The position numbers and the translations under genes were made by a program. The notes beneath the pieces were generated by a model. The model did not search any database. It was not told the DNA's origin and worked only from the letters and a program-made list of their open reading frames with translations. Below are positions 18,735-28,093 of a DNA stretch of 35,831 bases, piece after piece. Position 1 is the stretch's first letter. Every line of letters starts with the position of its first letter. Source of the stretch: a bacterium (GTDB taxonomy: Bacteria; Verrucomicrobiota; Verrucomicrobiia; Limisphaerales; J093); assembly GCA_021823625.1 (NCBI GenBank), contig JAKANS010000048.1, positions 1 to 35,831 on the forward strand, read 5' to 3'.

Positions 18735-21700
18735 TCAGCGCACGGCGGGCAGCTCGGCTCGTAGTGTAACGAGTTCCCACGCCGGCACCTGGATTTCGCC
18801 ACTCACGTCCGCGCGTGGTTGTTCGCTGGTATCACTCAGCGAAACCTTGACCGGCTTGGGCTCCGCCCAGTCGATCCGCGTTGCGGCGTCGCGGTCGCTG
18901 CTGTTCCACAAGCGCACGATGAGCGCCCGGCCATCGTCGGCAGGTTTGAGGCCCGTCACCAGCACGTTGTCGGCGCTCAACTGCAGCCGTGGCTGGCCGC
19001 TCGGTTTGGCGCCGCGTCCGCGGAGGGTCACCAGCGGCTGGCTCTGCGCGATCGCAAGCCGGGTCGCCGCGACGGGATCGTAACCGCGATGCGGCCGCAG
19101 CACGTAGCGAAACACCACCGGGCCCTCCTGGTAGGCGCGGTAGTTGGTGCCCCAATGATTGTTCATCGCCCACGAATAGAACTTCTGCGTCGGCTCGACG
19201 TGCTTCCGCCAGACCTCCGGATTGGTTTGCGAATTCAGCAAGATCGCGGTGAGGCCACCGACCTCGACCAGCGGCGCGTCGAGCGTGACCCAGGTCACGC
19301 CGTAATCGGCATTCGCCACGTCCACCCAGCGCCCGGCGGTGAACCAGTTCTTGCACGCGCTCGGAATCTGATCCTGCTCCGGTCGCATCACCGCGAACGG
19401 CAGTTCCATGCGCAAGGCGCCGTCCGGCACGTTGAACGGGAACGCGAAGTTGAGACTCTCCTTGCCATTCTTGGCGTGATAGTCCGCCGCCACCAACCGC
19501 GCCTTGTCCACCAGATTGATCAACTCGACCTGATCCAGCCCCGCCACCAGCCGCACTTCGCGGGTCAAGCGATGGCACCCCGGCGCGTCGGACTCGACCA
19601 CCAGCGAAGCCACGAGCGGACCTCGCTCCTTCACCCGAATCTTCGCCGGGCCGTTGCGCTGCAGATCCGCGAGGTTGTCGCCGATCAGGTACAGGTAGTC
19701 GTTCACCGCCTGGCCGGAGGCGCCGTCCACGAGGTTTGCTTCCACGCCTTGGAGTCTCAGCTCGGCGAGGCCGCCGGTCTTTTCGTCCAGGCGCACTTGC
19801 ACCAAACCGTTGTTCAACCCGACGCCGGCCGCGGTCGCCTTGCCGTCACTGAACGCCTCGCCGCCCGAAATCGTGAACCGCCTGCCGGCAAACTGCGGCA
19901 GGTCGCGCACCAGCACCACCAGATCGCCGTTCACCAATCGCTGGGAAGGTACCGGCTTTCCGGCTTCGTCGGTGACGCGGCTGCCGGCTTCGGAGAAATC
20001 GCGCGGAATGGTGACGAGTTCCGTTCGCGGCCACGAAGCGGTGTTGTAGATGTCCACGGTGTTGGGCACTTCCGCGCCAGACAGCAACGCCTGCGCCCGG
20101 CTCAGCAACGCGCGCGACTGCAGATCCGCCTCCGCCGCGTAGCCGTGCTTGATCGACCATTGATCGAGTGTCTCCGGCCGTGACGGTTCGCTGATGCTGC
20201 ACCACGCGCCCCAGGTGTGTTCGGAGTAGAGCAACACATTGCGCCACGCGTCGTCGAACGCCGCGGCCGGGTACGTGGCCGGATTCAGCATCGCCCACAG
20301 CGACTCCGCCTGGGCGACGCGATCCGAGCTGGCGCGGTTGAGTCCGGTCTCCTGCGACGACGACCCGGCGCCGTCCTCCCAATAAGGCGTCCAGTCGCCG
20401 CGCGCTTCGGGCAGTTCCTTGCCGTACCGCTCCTCGAAAGCGCGGAAGGCCATGCCGGTCGAGGAAATCACAAAGCGCGGCCACTCGTAATGCGTGTTCC
20501 AATCCTTGATGAACTCGCAGATCGCCTCATCCGGCACGGCATTGTCCCCGTGCCCGGCCCACCGCATGTAGGCGATGTCGTAAGGATAGCCGCTCTGCTC
20601 GAGCTGCTGCTCGTACTCCTCGACGAAGCGCGGGCTGAGCTGGTTGACGATGTGAGACATCGCATAGCCGCGCCACGGAATCCAGACCAGCACCTTCTCC
20701 TTGCCTGACGGCGAGACCCAGTAAAACGGCTTGTTCTCCCATTTCTGGAGGATGTCGCCGATGCGGTCGAAATAGTTCGGCGCGACGCTGAAGTACCGGA
20801 TGCCGGCCTGCGCCATCGCCGTGACCGTGGACCACGTGTAGCCGGGCACGTCGCTGATCATCGCCGAATCGATCGGCACGCCGGTCTCGGCGCCGAGTTT
20901 CGTGGCGAACCGGAACAAGCGCACCAATTCCTCCGGCCGGCACAAGCCGGTGAGTTCGTTGAGATACATGCCGTTCAACGCCACCTGACCGCGCTTCACC
21001 GCGTCGAGGAAGGCCGCCCGCGCCTCGGGCCCGAGACGGTGCAGGTACAGGTCCGCTGCCCAGAGCACCTCCACGTTCCACACGAACCGTGCGCCTTCGG
21101 GGTAATCGGCCGTTTGCCGCGCGATCTCAATGCCGCGCAGCAGATTGTTCACCTGCTTCTCCTCGATGGCGGTCTGCAGTTCGGTGTAGCCGATGTCCGT
21201 GTGCGAGTGTGGCAGCACGTAAATCGTGAGGTGGCGAACCGGCTTGAGCGTAACCTCTCGCTCGGCCAACACCTGCCCGCCGGCCTCAACTGTGAGGCGA
21301 ACCGGAGTTTCCTTCTCAACGGCCGGCATGGCGAGATCCACGGTTTGCTGGCCGGGCCGCAATTGGACCGACAGCGGTTCGGAGCCGGCCACGCGGATCG
21401 TCGCCGCGGTTTCCGCGCCGTGGTGACTGAGCGTGAGTTGCACCGGCTGAACCAGGCGACCGTTGTCCCGCCGCAAAGCGCGCACCGCCTCCGCCAAAAT
21501 CAAAGCCGTGCGGGTCTTCGCCGGCGCGAGTTCGGTGCCCGCCGGGGCCTCGAGCCGCAGGCTGTCGTACAACAGCCAACTGCCGCTCAGCGTCGTGAGG
21601 TTCACGTCATTGTCGCCAGCCCGCAGGTCGCTGGCGGGAAACCCGATCGCGACCGTGTGCGGTCGTCCACTCGCCGGCGAACCGTGGATCGACGCGTCGC

Positions 21701-22130
21701 CCCCGCCACGCGGCAGGTCGCGGTCGAAGGCGTGGCCATTTACATCCACCCACAAGCGCGGCGGCGCGCCGGCTTGGGTGTCGAGGAGGCGGATTTCGAG
21801 CTGGCAATGCCCGGCCGGCGGCGCGGACTTCAGGCCGAACCGCACGGTGAACGTGTGCCGCTGGCTGCCGGCCCAGCCGTCGGCCGGGCCGGGCTGCGCG
21901 TAAGGCCAGTCGCGCTTCGCGTCCGATTCGCCGACGACGAAGAAGGCATCCGTCTTGAAACGGGCGTAGCCGTCGGGTGCGAGCGCGAACTCGGCGTTGC
22001 TGCCGTCCGGCTTGCCGATTTCCCAGAGCTGTTCGGCAGCAGTGGTGCGCAGGGCGGTTGACCCCGCCAAAGCCACGATCACGAACAGGGCGAGGCAGAC
22101 CGGAAGGCAAAAGCGAATGGGATTAGTCAT
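18735..22130 (-). CDS. Secreted GH38-type alpha-mannosidase-like glycoside hydrolase
   Basis: A 1131-residue protein with a signal peptide (MTNPIRFCLPVCLALFVIVA...TAAEQ). Residues ~35-180 form a jelly-roll, carbohydrate-binding-like module with W-V-D-V-N-G. The GH38 catalytic region starts at about residue 300 with L-P-H-S-H-T-D-I-G-Y (zinc ligands His and Asp), then W-N-V-E-V-L-W, and M-I-S-D-V-P-G-Y (~427) containing the Asp expected as nucleophile. W-A-G-H-G-D-N-A follows at ~525. The C-terminal half (~690-1131) is the beta-rich GH38 C-terminal region. GH38 enzymes release alpha-mannose by a retaining mechanism. The exact linkage cannot be told, and distant GH38-like families may have other specificities. 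ATG 22130 is preceded by AGGTAAG. The gene is divergent from ThuA/GH78, 229 bases apart. Confidence 0.87.
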   Translation of the reverse strand: MTNPIRFCLPVCLALFVIVALAGSTALRTTAAEQLWEIGKPDGSNAEFALAPDGYARFKTDAFFVVGESDAKRDWPYAQPGPADGWAGSQRHTFTVRFGLKSAPPAGHCQLEIRLLDTQAGAPPRLWVDVNGHAFDRDLPRGGGDASIHGSPASGRPHTVAIGFPASDLRAGDNDVNLTTLSGSWLLYDSLRLEAPAGTELAPAKTRTALILAEAVRALRRDNGRLVQPVQLTLSHHGAETAATIRVAGSEPLSVQLRPGQQTVDLAMPAVEKETPVRLTVEAGGQVLAEREVTLKPVRHLTIYVLPHSHTDIGYTELQTAIEEKQVNNLLRGIEIARQTADYPEGARFVWNVEVLWAADLYLHRLGPEARAAFLDAVKRGQVALNGMYLNELTGLCRPEELVRLFRFATKLGAETGVPIDSAMISDVPGYTWSTVTAMAQAGIRYFSVAPNYFDRIGDILQKWENKPFYWVSPSGKEKVLVWIPWRGYAMSHIVNQLSPRFVEEYEQQLEQSGYPYDIAYMRWAGHGDNAVPDEAICEFIKDWNTHYEWPRFVISSTGMAFRAFEERYGKELPEARGDWTPYWEDGAGSSSQETGLNRASSDRVAQAESLWAMLNPATYPAAAFDDAWRNVLLYSEHTWGAWCSISEPSRPETLDQWSIKHGYAAEADLQSRALLSRAQALLSGAEVPNTVDIYNTASWPRTELVTIPRDFSEAGSRVTDEAGKPVPSQRLVNGDLVVLVRDLPQFAGRRFTISGGEAFSDGKATAAGVGLNNGLVQVRLDEKTGGLAELRLQGVEANLVDGASGQAVNDYLYLIGDNLADLQRNGPAKIRVKERGPLVASLVVESDAPGCHRLTREVRLVAGLDQVELINLVDKARLVAADYHAKNGKESLNFAFPFNVPDGALRMELPFAVMRPEQDQIPSACKNWFTAGRWVDVANADYGVTWVTLDAPLVEVGGLTAILLNSQTNPEVWRKHVEPTQKFYSWAMNNHWGTNYRAYQEGPVVFRYVLRPHRGYDPVAATRLAIAQSQPLVTLRGRGAKPSGQPRLQLSADNVLVTGLKPADDGRALIVRLWNSSDRDAATRIDWAEPKPVKVSLSDTSEQPRADVSGEIQVPAWELVTLRAELPAVR

Positions 22131-22359
22131 GGGCTTACCTGTAACTTCAACGGTGCGTAGGAAGGCGGTGCCGGCAGAATCGCGAACGGCGCTGGCTGAC
22201 TCGTCGGCCTGCGGGCGCACGCGAAGATCGTGGAACTCACGTTCCGAGACCGCGCTGAGTGGTTTGCGTGCACGGGACGAGCCTCCCACAAGCCGACGCC
22301 CGTCCGCAACTCTACACAACCCTCTTTTCGCCTGCCTTGCCTCGGACTAGAGTCGCGCC

Positions 22360-23274
22360 ATGACACGCCGATCTCTTGTCTGGATCGCCGCCCTGGTTGG
22401 CGCCGCGGCGGTCGTCCACGCCGCCGACAAACCGCAACCCAATGACGAGGAACTGAAGAAGCTCTTCCACGCCGCCCCGAACAAGGCCACCGCGCAGCCG
22501 AAGCAGCCGCGCAAGCTGCTCGTCTTCACGCTTTGCCACGGCTACTACCACGTTTCGATCGCCTGGGGCGCCAGGGCCATCGAGTACGCCGGGCAAAAGA
22601 CCGGCGCGTTCACGGCCACCGTCAGCGATGACATCGCCATGTTCGAGCCGGCGAAGCTGGACCAGTTCGACGGCATTTGCTTCGTCAGCGCGTTGGGCGA
22701 GATTTTTCTGCCGGAGGATTTCGACAAGCTGCCGCCGGCGAAGCAGGCCGAATTTTCGGCCAACGACGCGCGGCTCAAGCGCCACCTGCTGGAATGGATC
22801 AAGAGCGGCAAGGGGCTGGTGGGCATTCACGGCGCCTCGTGGCTGTTCTATAAATGGCCGGAGTTCAGCGAGGCGCTGGGCGGCCTGTTCGAGAGTCATC
22901 CGTGGAACGCGTTCGAGCGGATCGCGGTCAAGATTGACGAGCCGGATCACCCGCTGGTGCGCGCGTTCGGCGGGCACGGCTTCGAGATCATCGACGAAGG
23001 CTACCAGTTCAAGGACCCGTACTCGCGCAAGACCGATCGCGTGCTTTACAGCATGGACCTCGCGCGCATGGACACCAACAAGCCGAACCTCCGGCCCGAC
23101 CAAGACATGGGCCTGTGCTGGGTGAAGAAGTTCGGCGAAGGCCGCGTGTTTTACACCGCGTTGGGCCACAACCCGGAGGAGTTTTGGAACCCCGCGCTGA
23201 TGCAGCACATCCTCGACGGCATCCAGTTTGCCCTGGGCGATCTGCCGGCGCCGAGCGAACCCAGAACCAAGTAA
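22360..23274 (+). CDS. Secreted ThuA-like domain protein
   Basis: A 304-residue protein with a signal peptide (MTRRSLVWIAALVGAAAVVHAAD). The ThuA-like fold, a class I glutamine-amidotransferase-like Rossmann domain, runs from about residue 50: K-L-L-V-F-T-L-C-H-G-Y-Y-H, then D-G-I-C-F-V-S, K-G-L-V-G-I-H-G-A-S (~160) in the position of the nucleophile elbow, F-E-S-H-P-W-N, and the end motif G-E-G-R-V-F-Y-T-A-L-G-H-N-P-E-E-F-W. ThuA proteins in Verrucomicrobia and Planctomycetes often sit with glycoside hydrolases; their biochemical role is poorly defined (ThuA was named for trehalose utilisation). It is first in a two-gene unit, with 45 bases before the rhamnosidase ATG. A TAGAGT box sits 7 bases upstream of its start. 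Confidence 0.88.
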   Translation: MTRRSLVWIAALVGAAAVVHAADKPQPNDEELKKLFHAAPNKATAQPKQPRKLLVFTLCHGYYHVSIAWGARAIEYAGQKTGAFTATVSDDIAMFEPAKLDQFDGICFVSALGEIFLPEDFDKLPPAKQAEFSANDARLKRHLLEWIKSGKGLVGIHGASWLFYKWPEFSEALGGLFESHPWNAFERIAVKIDEPDHPLVRAFGGHGFEIIDEGYQFKDPYSRKTDRVLYSMDLARMDTNKPNLRPDQDMGLCWVKKFGEGRVFYTALGHNPEEFWNPALMQHILDGIQFALGDLPAPSEPRTK

Positions 23275-23319
23275 CCTTCCGATTTTTTCTTGAGCCTTGA
23301 GACAGCGATTCGATTTGCC

Positions 23320-26097
23320 ATGAGAACCCCATTTTTCGCCCGTGTGACTGTCCTCGGTTGCGGTGTGCTCGCCGCGATTTCCCTCACCGCCGCCAACGCC
23401 CTTCGGCCCGCGCAACTCCGCAGCGAGTACCTCGACAACCCGCTCGGCATCGATGCCACCCAGCCGCGGCTGAGTTGGATCGTGACCTCCGGCAAGCGCG
23501 GCGCGCTCCAGACCGCCTATCAGATCCTCGTGGCTAGCAGCGAAGCGAAGTTGAAATCCGGCCAGGGCGACCTGTGGGACAGTGGCCAGGTGGCGTCCGG
23601 CCAGACCCTGCAAATCCGTTACGGCGGTCAGCCGCTGCGCTCCGGCCAGCGGTGTTTTTGGAAAGTCCGCGTGTGGGACGAGAACGACTTCCGGTCGGCC
23701 TGGAGCACCAACGCGATTTGGGAAATGGGGTTGCTGGCACCGGAGGACTGGGGCGCGAAGTGGATCGGCCGGACGGCGGAAACCGACTACACGCCGGCGC
23801 CGTTTTTGCGGCGCGAGTTCGCCTTGCCCGGCAAAGTGAAGCGCGCGCGCGCGTACATTTGCGGCCTCGGCTACTACGAGTTGCACCTCAACGGCGGCAA
23901 GGTCGGCGACCACCTGCTCGATCCCGGTTTCACGCGTTATGACCGGCGTTGCCTGTACGTCACCTACGACGTGACGAGTCAATTGAAGGCCGGCCAGAAC
24001 GCGGTCGGCGTGATCCTGGGCACGGGCTTGTACAACTGCCACGTGAAGGCGGTGTGGAATTTCCACGAGGCGCCGTGGCGCGCCGCACCGAAGCTGCTGT
24101 TCCGCCTCGTCGCCGAACTCGAGGACGGCCGCACCGTCACGCTCGTGAGCGATGAGTCGTGGAAGACCAGCACGGGGCCGATCATTTACGACAGCATTTA
24201 CGGCGGCGAAACCTACGACGCCCGCCTCGAAAAACCGGGCTGGGACAGCGCCGGTTTCACCGACGCCGACTGGCAACCCGCGTTGGTCGTGGACGCGCCC
24301 AGGCAAACCCGCCAACGCGTCGGCACCGAGGTGGGGGCGGTCGGCAGCGCGTTCCCAGTCAAGCCGGCGACGTTGTCGGCCCAGATGATGCCGCCGATCC
24401 GCGCGTTCGAGACGCTCAAGCCGGTCAAATTCACCGAGCCGAAACCGGGCGTGTTCGTCTTCGATTTCGGCCAGAACCTCGCCGGCCATTGCGTGCTTTC
24501 GGTCGCCGGTCCGGCTGGGACCAAAGTTCGACTGCGTTACGGCGAGCGCCTGCATCCCGATGGCTCGCTCGACGTGGACGATATTTCGCAGCACGTCCTG
24601 AAGAAATGGCCCGAGCAGCAATACCAGACGGACACCTACATTCTCAAAGGCGCCGGCACCGAGACGTGGCAATCGCGTTTCACCTACTATGGCTTTCAGT
24701 ACGTCGAGGTCACCGGCTTCCCTGGCCGGCCAACGCTCGACAGCCTGCGCGCCCGGTTCACACACTCGGACGTGCCGCAGGTCGGGCACTTCGAGTGCTC
24801 CAATCCCATGTTGAACCGCGTCCAGCGCGCGGCCTTGTGGGCGTTCCTGAGCAACTTCCAAGGCATCCCCACCGATTGCCCGCACCGCGAGAAGAATGGC
24901 TGGACCGGCGACGCGCACCTCGCCGCGGAGCAGGCGGACTTCAACTTCTTCCCGGTGGCCGTCCACGCGAAATGGATCAACGACCTCGGCGACGAGCAAC
25001 GGCCCAGCGGTGAGTTGCCGGGCATCGTGCCGACCAGCGGCTGGGGTTACGACTGGGGCAACGGCCCGGCGTGGGACAGCGCCTTCCTGCTCATTCCGTA
25101 TTACGCCTACGTCTATTTCGACGACACGGAGATGTTCCGCCGGCATTACGACGGGATGCGGCGTTACGTGGATTACCTGACCACGAAGGCCCAGAACGGC
25201 ATCGTGAGCATCGGCCTCAACGACTGGGCGCCGTACGAGACCCAGACCGGCGCGGCGATCACCTCCACGGCGTACTATTTTGTGGACGCGCAGATCGTGG
25301 CGTTGGCGGCGAAGGTGCTCGGCAAAACCGACGACGCAGCCAAATACACCCAACTGGCCCAGGACATTCGCCTGGCGTTCAACGCCAAATTCTACCATCC
25401 AGACACCGCCAGTTACGATAACGGCAGCCAGACCGCGCTGAGCTGCGCGCTTTATCAAGGCTTGGTTGAAACGGAGAACAAAGCCCGCGTGCTGGCCAAT
25501 CTGGTCGCTGCCGTGGAAAAGCGAAACAACCACATCGACACCGGCATCCTGGGCGCGAAGTATCTGCTGAACGCCTTGCTCGAGGAGGGACGCGCCGACG
25601 TGGCCTATCGCATCGTTTCGCAGAAGGACTTGCCGAGCTGGGGTTGGTGGCTCGAACAGGGCGCGACCACGCTTTGGGAACAATGGAAAGGCACCGAGTC
25701 GCGCAACCACATCATGTTCGGCGACGTGAGCGCCTGGTTCTACAAGGCGCTGGCCGGCATCGTGCCCGATCCGCAGGCACCGGGCTTCGAGCACTTCACC
25801 GTCAAGCCGCAGGTGGTCGGCGATCTGACGTGGGCCAAGGCCGATTACGATTCGCCGCGGGGCCGGATCGTCAGCGATTGGAAGGTGGACAATGGGGTTT
25901 TCCGGCTTCATCTGATCGTGCCCGCGAACGCCACCGCCACGGTCTCGCTGCCGGTGGCCGATCCGGACGAAGTGCGCGAAGGCCGGAAACGCGTGACGAA
26001 GGAAAAGGCCTTCATTGCCGTGCGCGGCGAGGCGGGGCGGACGGTGTTCGACGTGGGCGCCGGCGATTACGAATTCAGCGGCCCGCTGGCACGGTGA
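23320..26097 (+). CDS. Secreted alpha-L-rhamnosidase, GH78
   Basis: A 925-residue protein with a signal peptide (MRTPFFARVTVLGCGVLAAISLTAANA). Domains in order: an N-terminal fibronectin-like domain (L-R-S-E-Y-L-D-N-P-L-G-I-D, ~15-135), the Bac_rhamnosid_N-type beta-domain with G-L-G-Y-Y-E-L-H-L-N-G (~190), a concanavalin-like domain, the (alpha/alpha)6 catalytic barrel with G-I-P-T-D-C-P-H-R-E-K-N-G-W-T-G-D (~515-531, containing the acidic residues of the GH78 active site), N-D-W-A-P (~635), W-W-L-E-Q-G-A-T-T-L-W-E (~777), and a C-terminal beta-domain. GH78 enzymes remove terminal alpha-L-rhamnose with inversion. A TTG at 23290 would add ten residues, but the ATG at 23320 gives a clean signal peptide. 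An inverted repeat, ACCGGC/GCCGGT (26123-26141), follows the stop without a T-run. Confidence 0.94.
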   Translation: MRTPFFARVTVLGCGVLAAISLTAANALRPAQLRSEYLDNPLGIDATQPRLSWIVTSGKRGALQTAYQILVASSEAKLKSGQGDLWDSGQVASGQTLQIRYGGQPLRSGQRCFWKVRVWDENDFRSAWSTNAIWEMGLLAPEDWGAKWIGRTAETDYTPAPFLRREFALPGKVKRARAYICGLGYYELHLNGGKVGDHLLDPGFTRYDRRCLYVTYDVTSQLKAGQNAVGVILGTGLYNCHVKAVWNFHEAPWRAAPKLLFRLVAELEDGRTVTLVSDESWKTSTGPIIYDSIYGGETYDARLEKPGWDSAGFTDADWQPALVVDAPRQTRQRVGTEVGAVGSAFPVKPATLSAQMMPPIRAFETLKPVKFTEPKPGVFVFDFGQNLAGHCVLSVAGPAGTKVRLRYGERLHPDGSLDVDDISQHVLKKWPEQQYQTDTYILKGAGTETWQSRFTYYGFQYVEVTGFPGRPTLDSLRARFTHSDVPQVGHFECSNPMLNRVQRAALWAFLSNFQGIPTDCPHREKNGWTGDAHLAAEQADFNFFPVAVHAKWINDLGDEQRPSGELPGIVPTSGWGYDWGNGPAWDSAFLLIPYYAYVYFDDTEMFRRHYDGMRRYVDYLTTKAQNGIVSIGLNDWAPYETQTGAAITSTAYYFVDAQIVALAAKVLGKTDDAAKYTQLAQDIRLAFNAKFYHPDTASYDNGSQTALSCALYQGLVETENKARVLANLVAAVEKRNNHIDTGILGAKYLLNALLEEGRADVAYRIVSQKDLPSWGWWLEQGATTLWEQWKGTESRNHIMFGDVSAWFYKALAGIVPDPQAPGFEHFTVKPQVVGDLTWAKADYDSPRGRIVSDWKVDNGVFRLHLIVPANATATVSLPVADPDEVREGRKRVTKEKAFIAVRGEAGRTVFDVGAGDYEFSGPLAR

Positions 26098-26165
26098 ATT
26101 CAAGCCGGCGTCTGCGTTGACAACCGGCGCGCCAGGCCGGTGGATCCGGTCGGGTGGCGCGCAGC

Positions 26166-26193
26166 TTGGATTCGGTGCTGGTTCTGCTAAGGT
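26166..26193 (+). promoter_or_regulatory. Possible promoter of the small lipoprotein gene
   Basis: TTGGAT (26166-26171) and TAAGGT (26188-26193) are 16 bases apart. If used, transcription would begin almost at the TTG start codon (26200). The same bases (AAGG) could instead be a Shine-Dalgarno site, so the two readings compete. Confidence 0.3.
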
Positions 26194-26199
26194 TTGCCC

Positions 26200-26562
26200 T
26201 TGAAAACGCGCATCCTTTCGCCGGTGGTTCTGACGTGCCTGCTGATCGGTTGTGGCCACAAGGAGGCGGCGCCGGAGACCAAACCCACGAACTCCGCCAG
26301 TGCGGGCGGCAACCCGATCACCGCGCCGGTGGACTACCTGGGCGCGGTCAACCAGGCGCAAAAGCACTCGGTCAAGGTGGTGGACACCGTGCAGGTGAAG
26401 CAGGCGATCCAGCAATTCCAGGCCGCCGAGGACCGCTACCCGAAAGACCTCCAGGAGCTCATCAAGGAAGGCTACCTCGTCAAACTGCCCGAGCTGCCCA
26501 AAGGCTACAATTACCAGTACAACGCCGCGAACGGCGACCTCAAGGTGGTGACGGGACAGTAA
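26200..26562 (+). CDS. Small lipoprotein with a pilin-like C-terminus
   Basis: About 120 residues. MKTRILSPVVLTCLLIGC is a type II signal peptide ending in a lipobox (L-I-G-C), so the protein should be lipid-anchored. A low-complexity Thr/Pro/Ser linker follows. The last 60 residues (V-K-Q-A-I-Q-Q-F-Q-A-A-E-D-R-Y-P-K-D-L-Q-E-L...) resemble the C-terminal helix and loop of GspG-type pseudopilins, where a helix leads to a 'Y-P-x-x-L-x-x-L' step. Function is unknown. TTG 26200 is chosen because it places the basic residues directly before the hydrophobic stretch; an in-frame TTG at 26194 is the alternative. The gene stands alone between the rhamnosidase and a pseudopilin-like gene on the same strand, so a link to a secretion system is plausible only by resemblance. 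Confidence 0.75.
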   Translation: MKTRILSPVVLTCLLIGCGHKEAAPETKPTNSASAGGNPITAPVDYLGAVNQAQKHSVKVVDTVQVKQAIQQFQAAEDRYPKDLQELIKEGYLVKLPELPKGYNYQYNAANGDLKVVTGQ

Positions 26563-26704
26563 CCTACGGTCCGCCAAGTCGCTCCGGGTAGCCGCAAGCC
26601 GGCCCGCCGCTGGTCGAAACCGCCGGCGCCAAGTCGGGTAACCAACGGGCAGACAGCGGTTCTGCATGGGTGATCCCGCCGTCCGGTTTATGCCAGCGTT
26701 AAGC

Positions 26705-26733
26705 TTGCATTCCGCGGGACGGAAGGCTAGCTT
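26705..26733 (+). promoter_or_regulatory. Promoter of the pseudopilin-like gene
   Basis: TTGCAT (26705-26710) and TAGCTT (26728-26733) are separated by 17 bases. The -10 is embedded in GGCTAGCTTCGCG, a string nearly repeated before the foldase gene at 29203-29213. The GTG start at 26756 would leave a leader of about 15 bases. Confidence 0.5.
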
Positions 26734-26755
26734 CGCGTTATCAACAGCCAGCGAC

Positions 26756-27613
26756 GTGAAGACCATATCGCCATACACGCTCTCGTCCCGCGCAACTGCG
26801 GCCCGCCGGGCCGCCGGTTTCACGCTGGCTGAGTTGTTGCTGGTGGTGGTGGTCGTTGCCGTCGTCGCGAGCTTGCTTTTGCCGGCCCTGGCACGGTCGA
26901 AAGGTCGGGCACAGGCCCTTTACTGTCTGCGAAACCTCCAGCAACTCCAGCAGGCCTGGATGATGTACGCGGACGAGAACGGCGGCTGGCTGCCGGGGGT
27001 GATTGGCGGTTCGTATCCTGGCCGCGGCCGATGGGTTTCGGGTTGGCTCGACTTCAGCAGCAGCCCGGACAACACGAACACGCTTTACCTGACCGATCCG
27101 GGATTCTCCCAACTGGCCGAATACGTGCCAACGCCGGGGATTTACCGATGCCCTTCCGACCGCAGCGTGGTGCGGATCGAAGGCCAGGAGCACCCGCGGA
27201 TTCGCAGCGTGTCCATGAATTGCTGGATGAACTACGTGGGATCGGCGCAGATCGGCCAGGACGAGTTTCGCGTGTTTCGCAAGGCGGATGACATCCTCGA
27301 ACCCCCGCCGCAGAAGGCCTGGGTGTTCATGGACGAACGGGAGGACAGCATCAACGACGGTCTCTTCCAGACCAACCTCAAACGGCGCGGTGTCCAGGCG
27401 CGCATCGTGGACTTCCCCGCGAGTTACCACGGACGGAGTGCTGGCATGGCCTTTGCCGACGGCCATGCAGAGATCAAACGGTGGGTCGATCAGCGGACCA
27501 CGCCGCCGATGCGCGTCCGGCAGTTGCTCGATTTGGACGTGCCGTCGCCCGACAACCCCGACGTGGCCTGGCTCCAAGAACGGTCCAGCAGCGCGCGAAA
27601 CGACGTGGAATGA
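26756..27613 (+). CDS. Type II secretion pseudopilin-like (prepilin N-methylation) protein
   Basis: A 285-residue protein starting at GTG. After a 21-residue basic leader comes G|F-T-L-A-E-L-L-L-V-V-V-V-V-A-V-V-A-S-L-L-L-P-A-L. This is the class III signal cleaved by prepilin peptidase, with Glu at position 5 of the mature protein and Pro-22. Next comes the A-R-x-K-x-x-A-x-x-x-x-C-L-x-N-L-x-Q-L segment, then a periplasmic domain ending with G-M-A-F-A-D-G-H-A-E-I. This architecture (N-methylation motif plus terminal D-G-H) is extremely common in Planctomycetota and Verrucomicrobiota, where genomes carry many copies of uncertain function. No other secretion-system genes are beside it. A start at ATG 26666 is possible but would bury the leader in an overlong N-terminus and cross the promoter. 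Confidence 0.88.
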   Translation: MKTISPYTLSSRATAARRAAGFTLAELLLVVVVVAVVASLLLPALARSKGRAQALYCLRNLQQLQQAWMMYADENGGWLPGVIGGSYPGRGRWVSGWLDFSSSPDNTNTLYLTDPGFSQLAEYVPTPGIYRCPSDRSVVRIEGQEHPRIRSVSMNCWMNYVGSAQIGQDEFRVFRKADDILEPPPQKAWVFMDEREDSINDGLFQTNLKRRGVQARIVDFPASYHGRSAGMAFADGHAEIKRWVDQRTTPPMRVRQLLDLDVPSPDNPDVAWLQERSSSARNDVE

Positions 27614-27914
27614 AGCTCGCCCCCGGTTTGACCGGCGCGGCCGGCAGTCCGTGATACGCTCCAGCTCGCGGGTCGAACTTCCGCGCAAAGCCAACCGCCG
27701 CGTGGCCGTCCCAAGCGCATTCCGCCTCATCCGGATCGCAATTGTCCCGGCCACACCGCCGCGGCGCCCGGTGCGTGGACGGTGGGGGCTGGCCGCGTGG
27801 TGCGGCGGTGGCGGCGAGGGACCAAAGCGGACAAAAATCGCTTGCCACGAGCGCACAACATTGTCAGAAAAGCCGGCCTGTTCGCGCGGGGACAACCTGC
27901 CGCGAGCGGAAAGT
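27614..27914. other. Gap without a recognisable gene
   Basis: About 300 bases separate the pseudopilin-like gene from tRNA-Lys. I see no credible coding sequence on either strand, no strong hairpin and no clear -35/-10 pair. Open frames crossing this stretch have Arg/Pro-rich, low-quality translations. Confidence 0.5.
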
Positions 27915-27990
<76 letters not shown>

Positions 27991-28093
27991 TTCCTCAAAC
28001 GCCCTTCTGCGCCTTCGATATGGGACCTCATTCCCTCGGTCGGTTCCGCCCTTGGTTCCGGCATCGAGGCTTTTTCGGGAACGTCCTGTGTCC

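Noticed and set aside
26123..26141. ACCGGC/GCCGGT hairpin after the rhamnosidase gene as a terminator
   Set aside because: The stem is only six base pairs and no T-run follows on either strand.
22312..26823. A minus-strand open frame of about 1,500 codons opposite ThuA and GH78
   Set aside because: The plus-strand translations contain clear family motifs over the same DNA, while this one is Arg/Val/Gln-rich without motifs.
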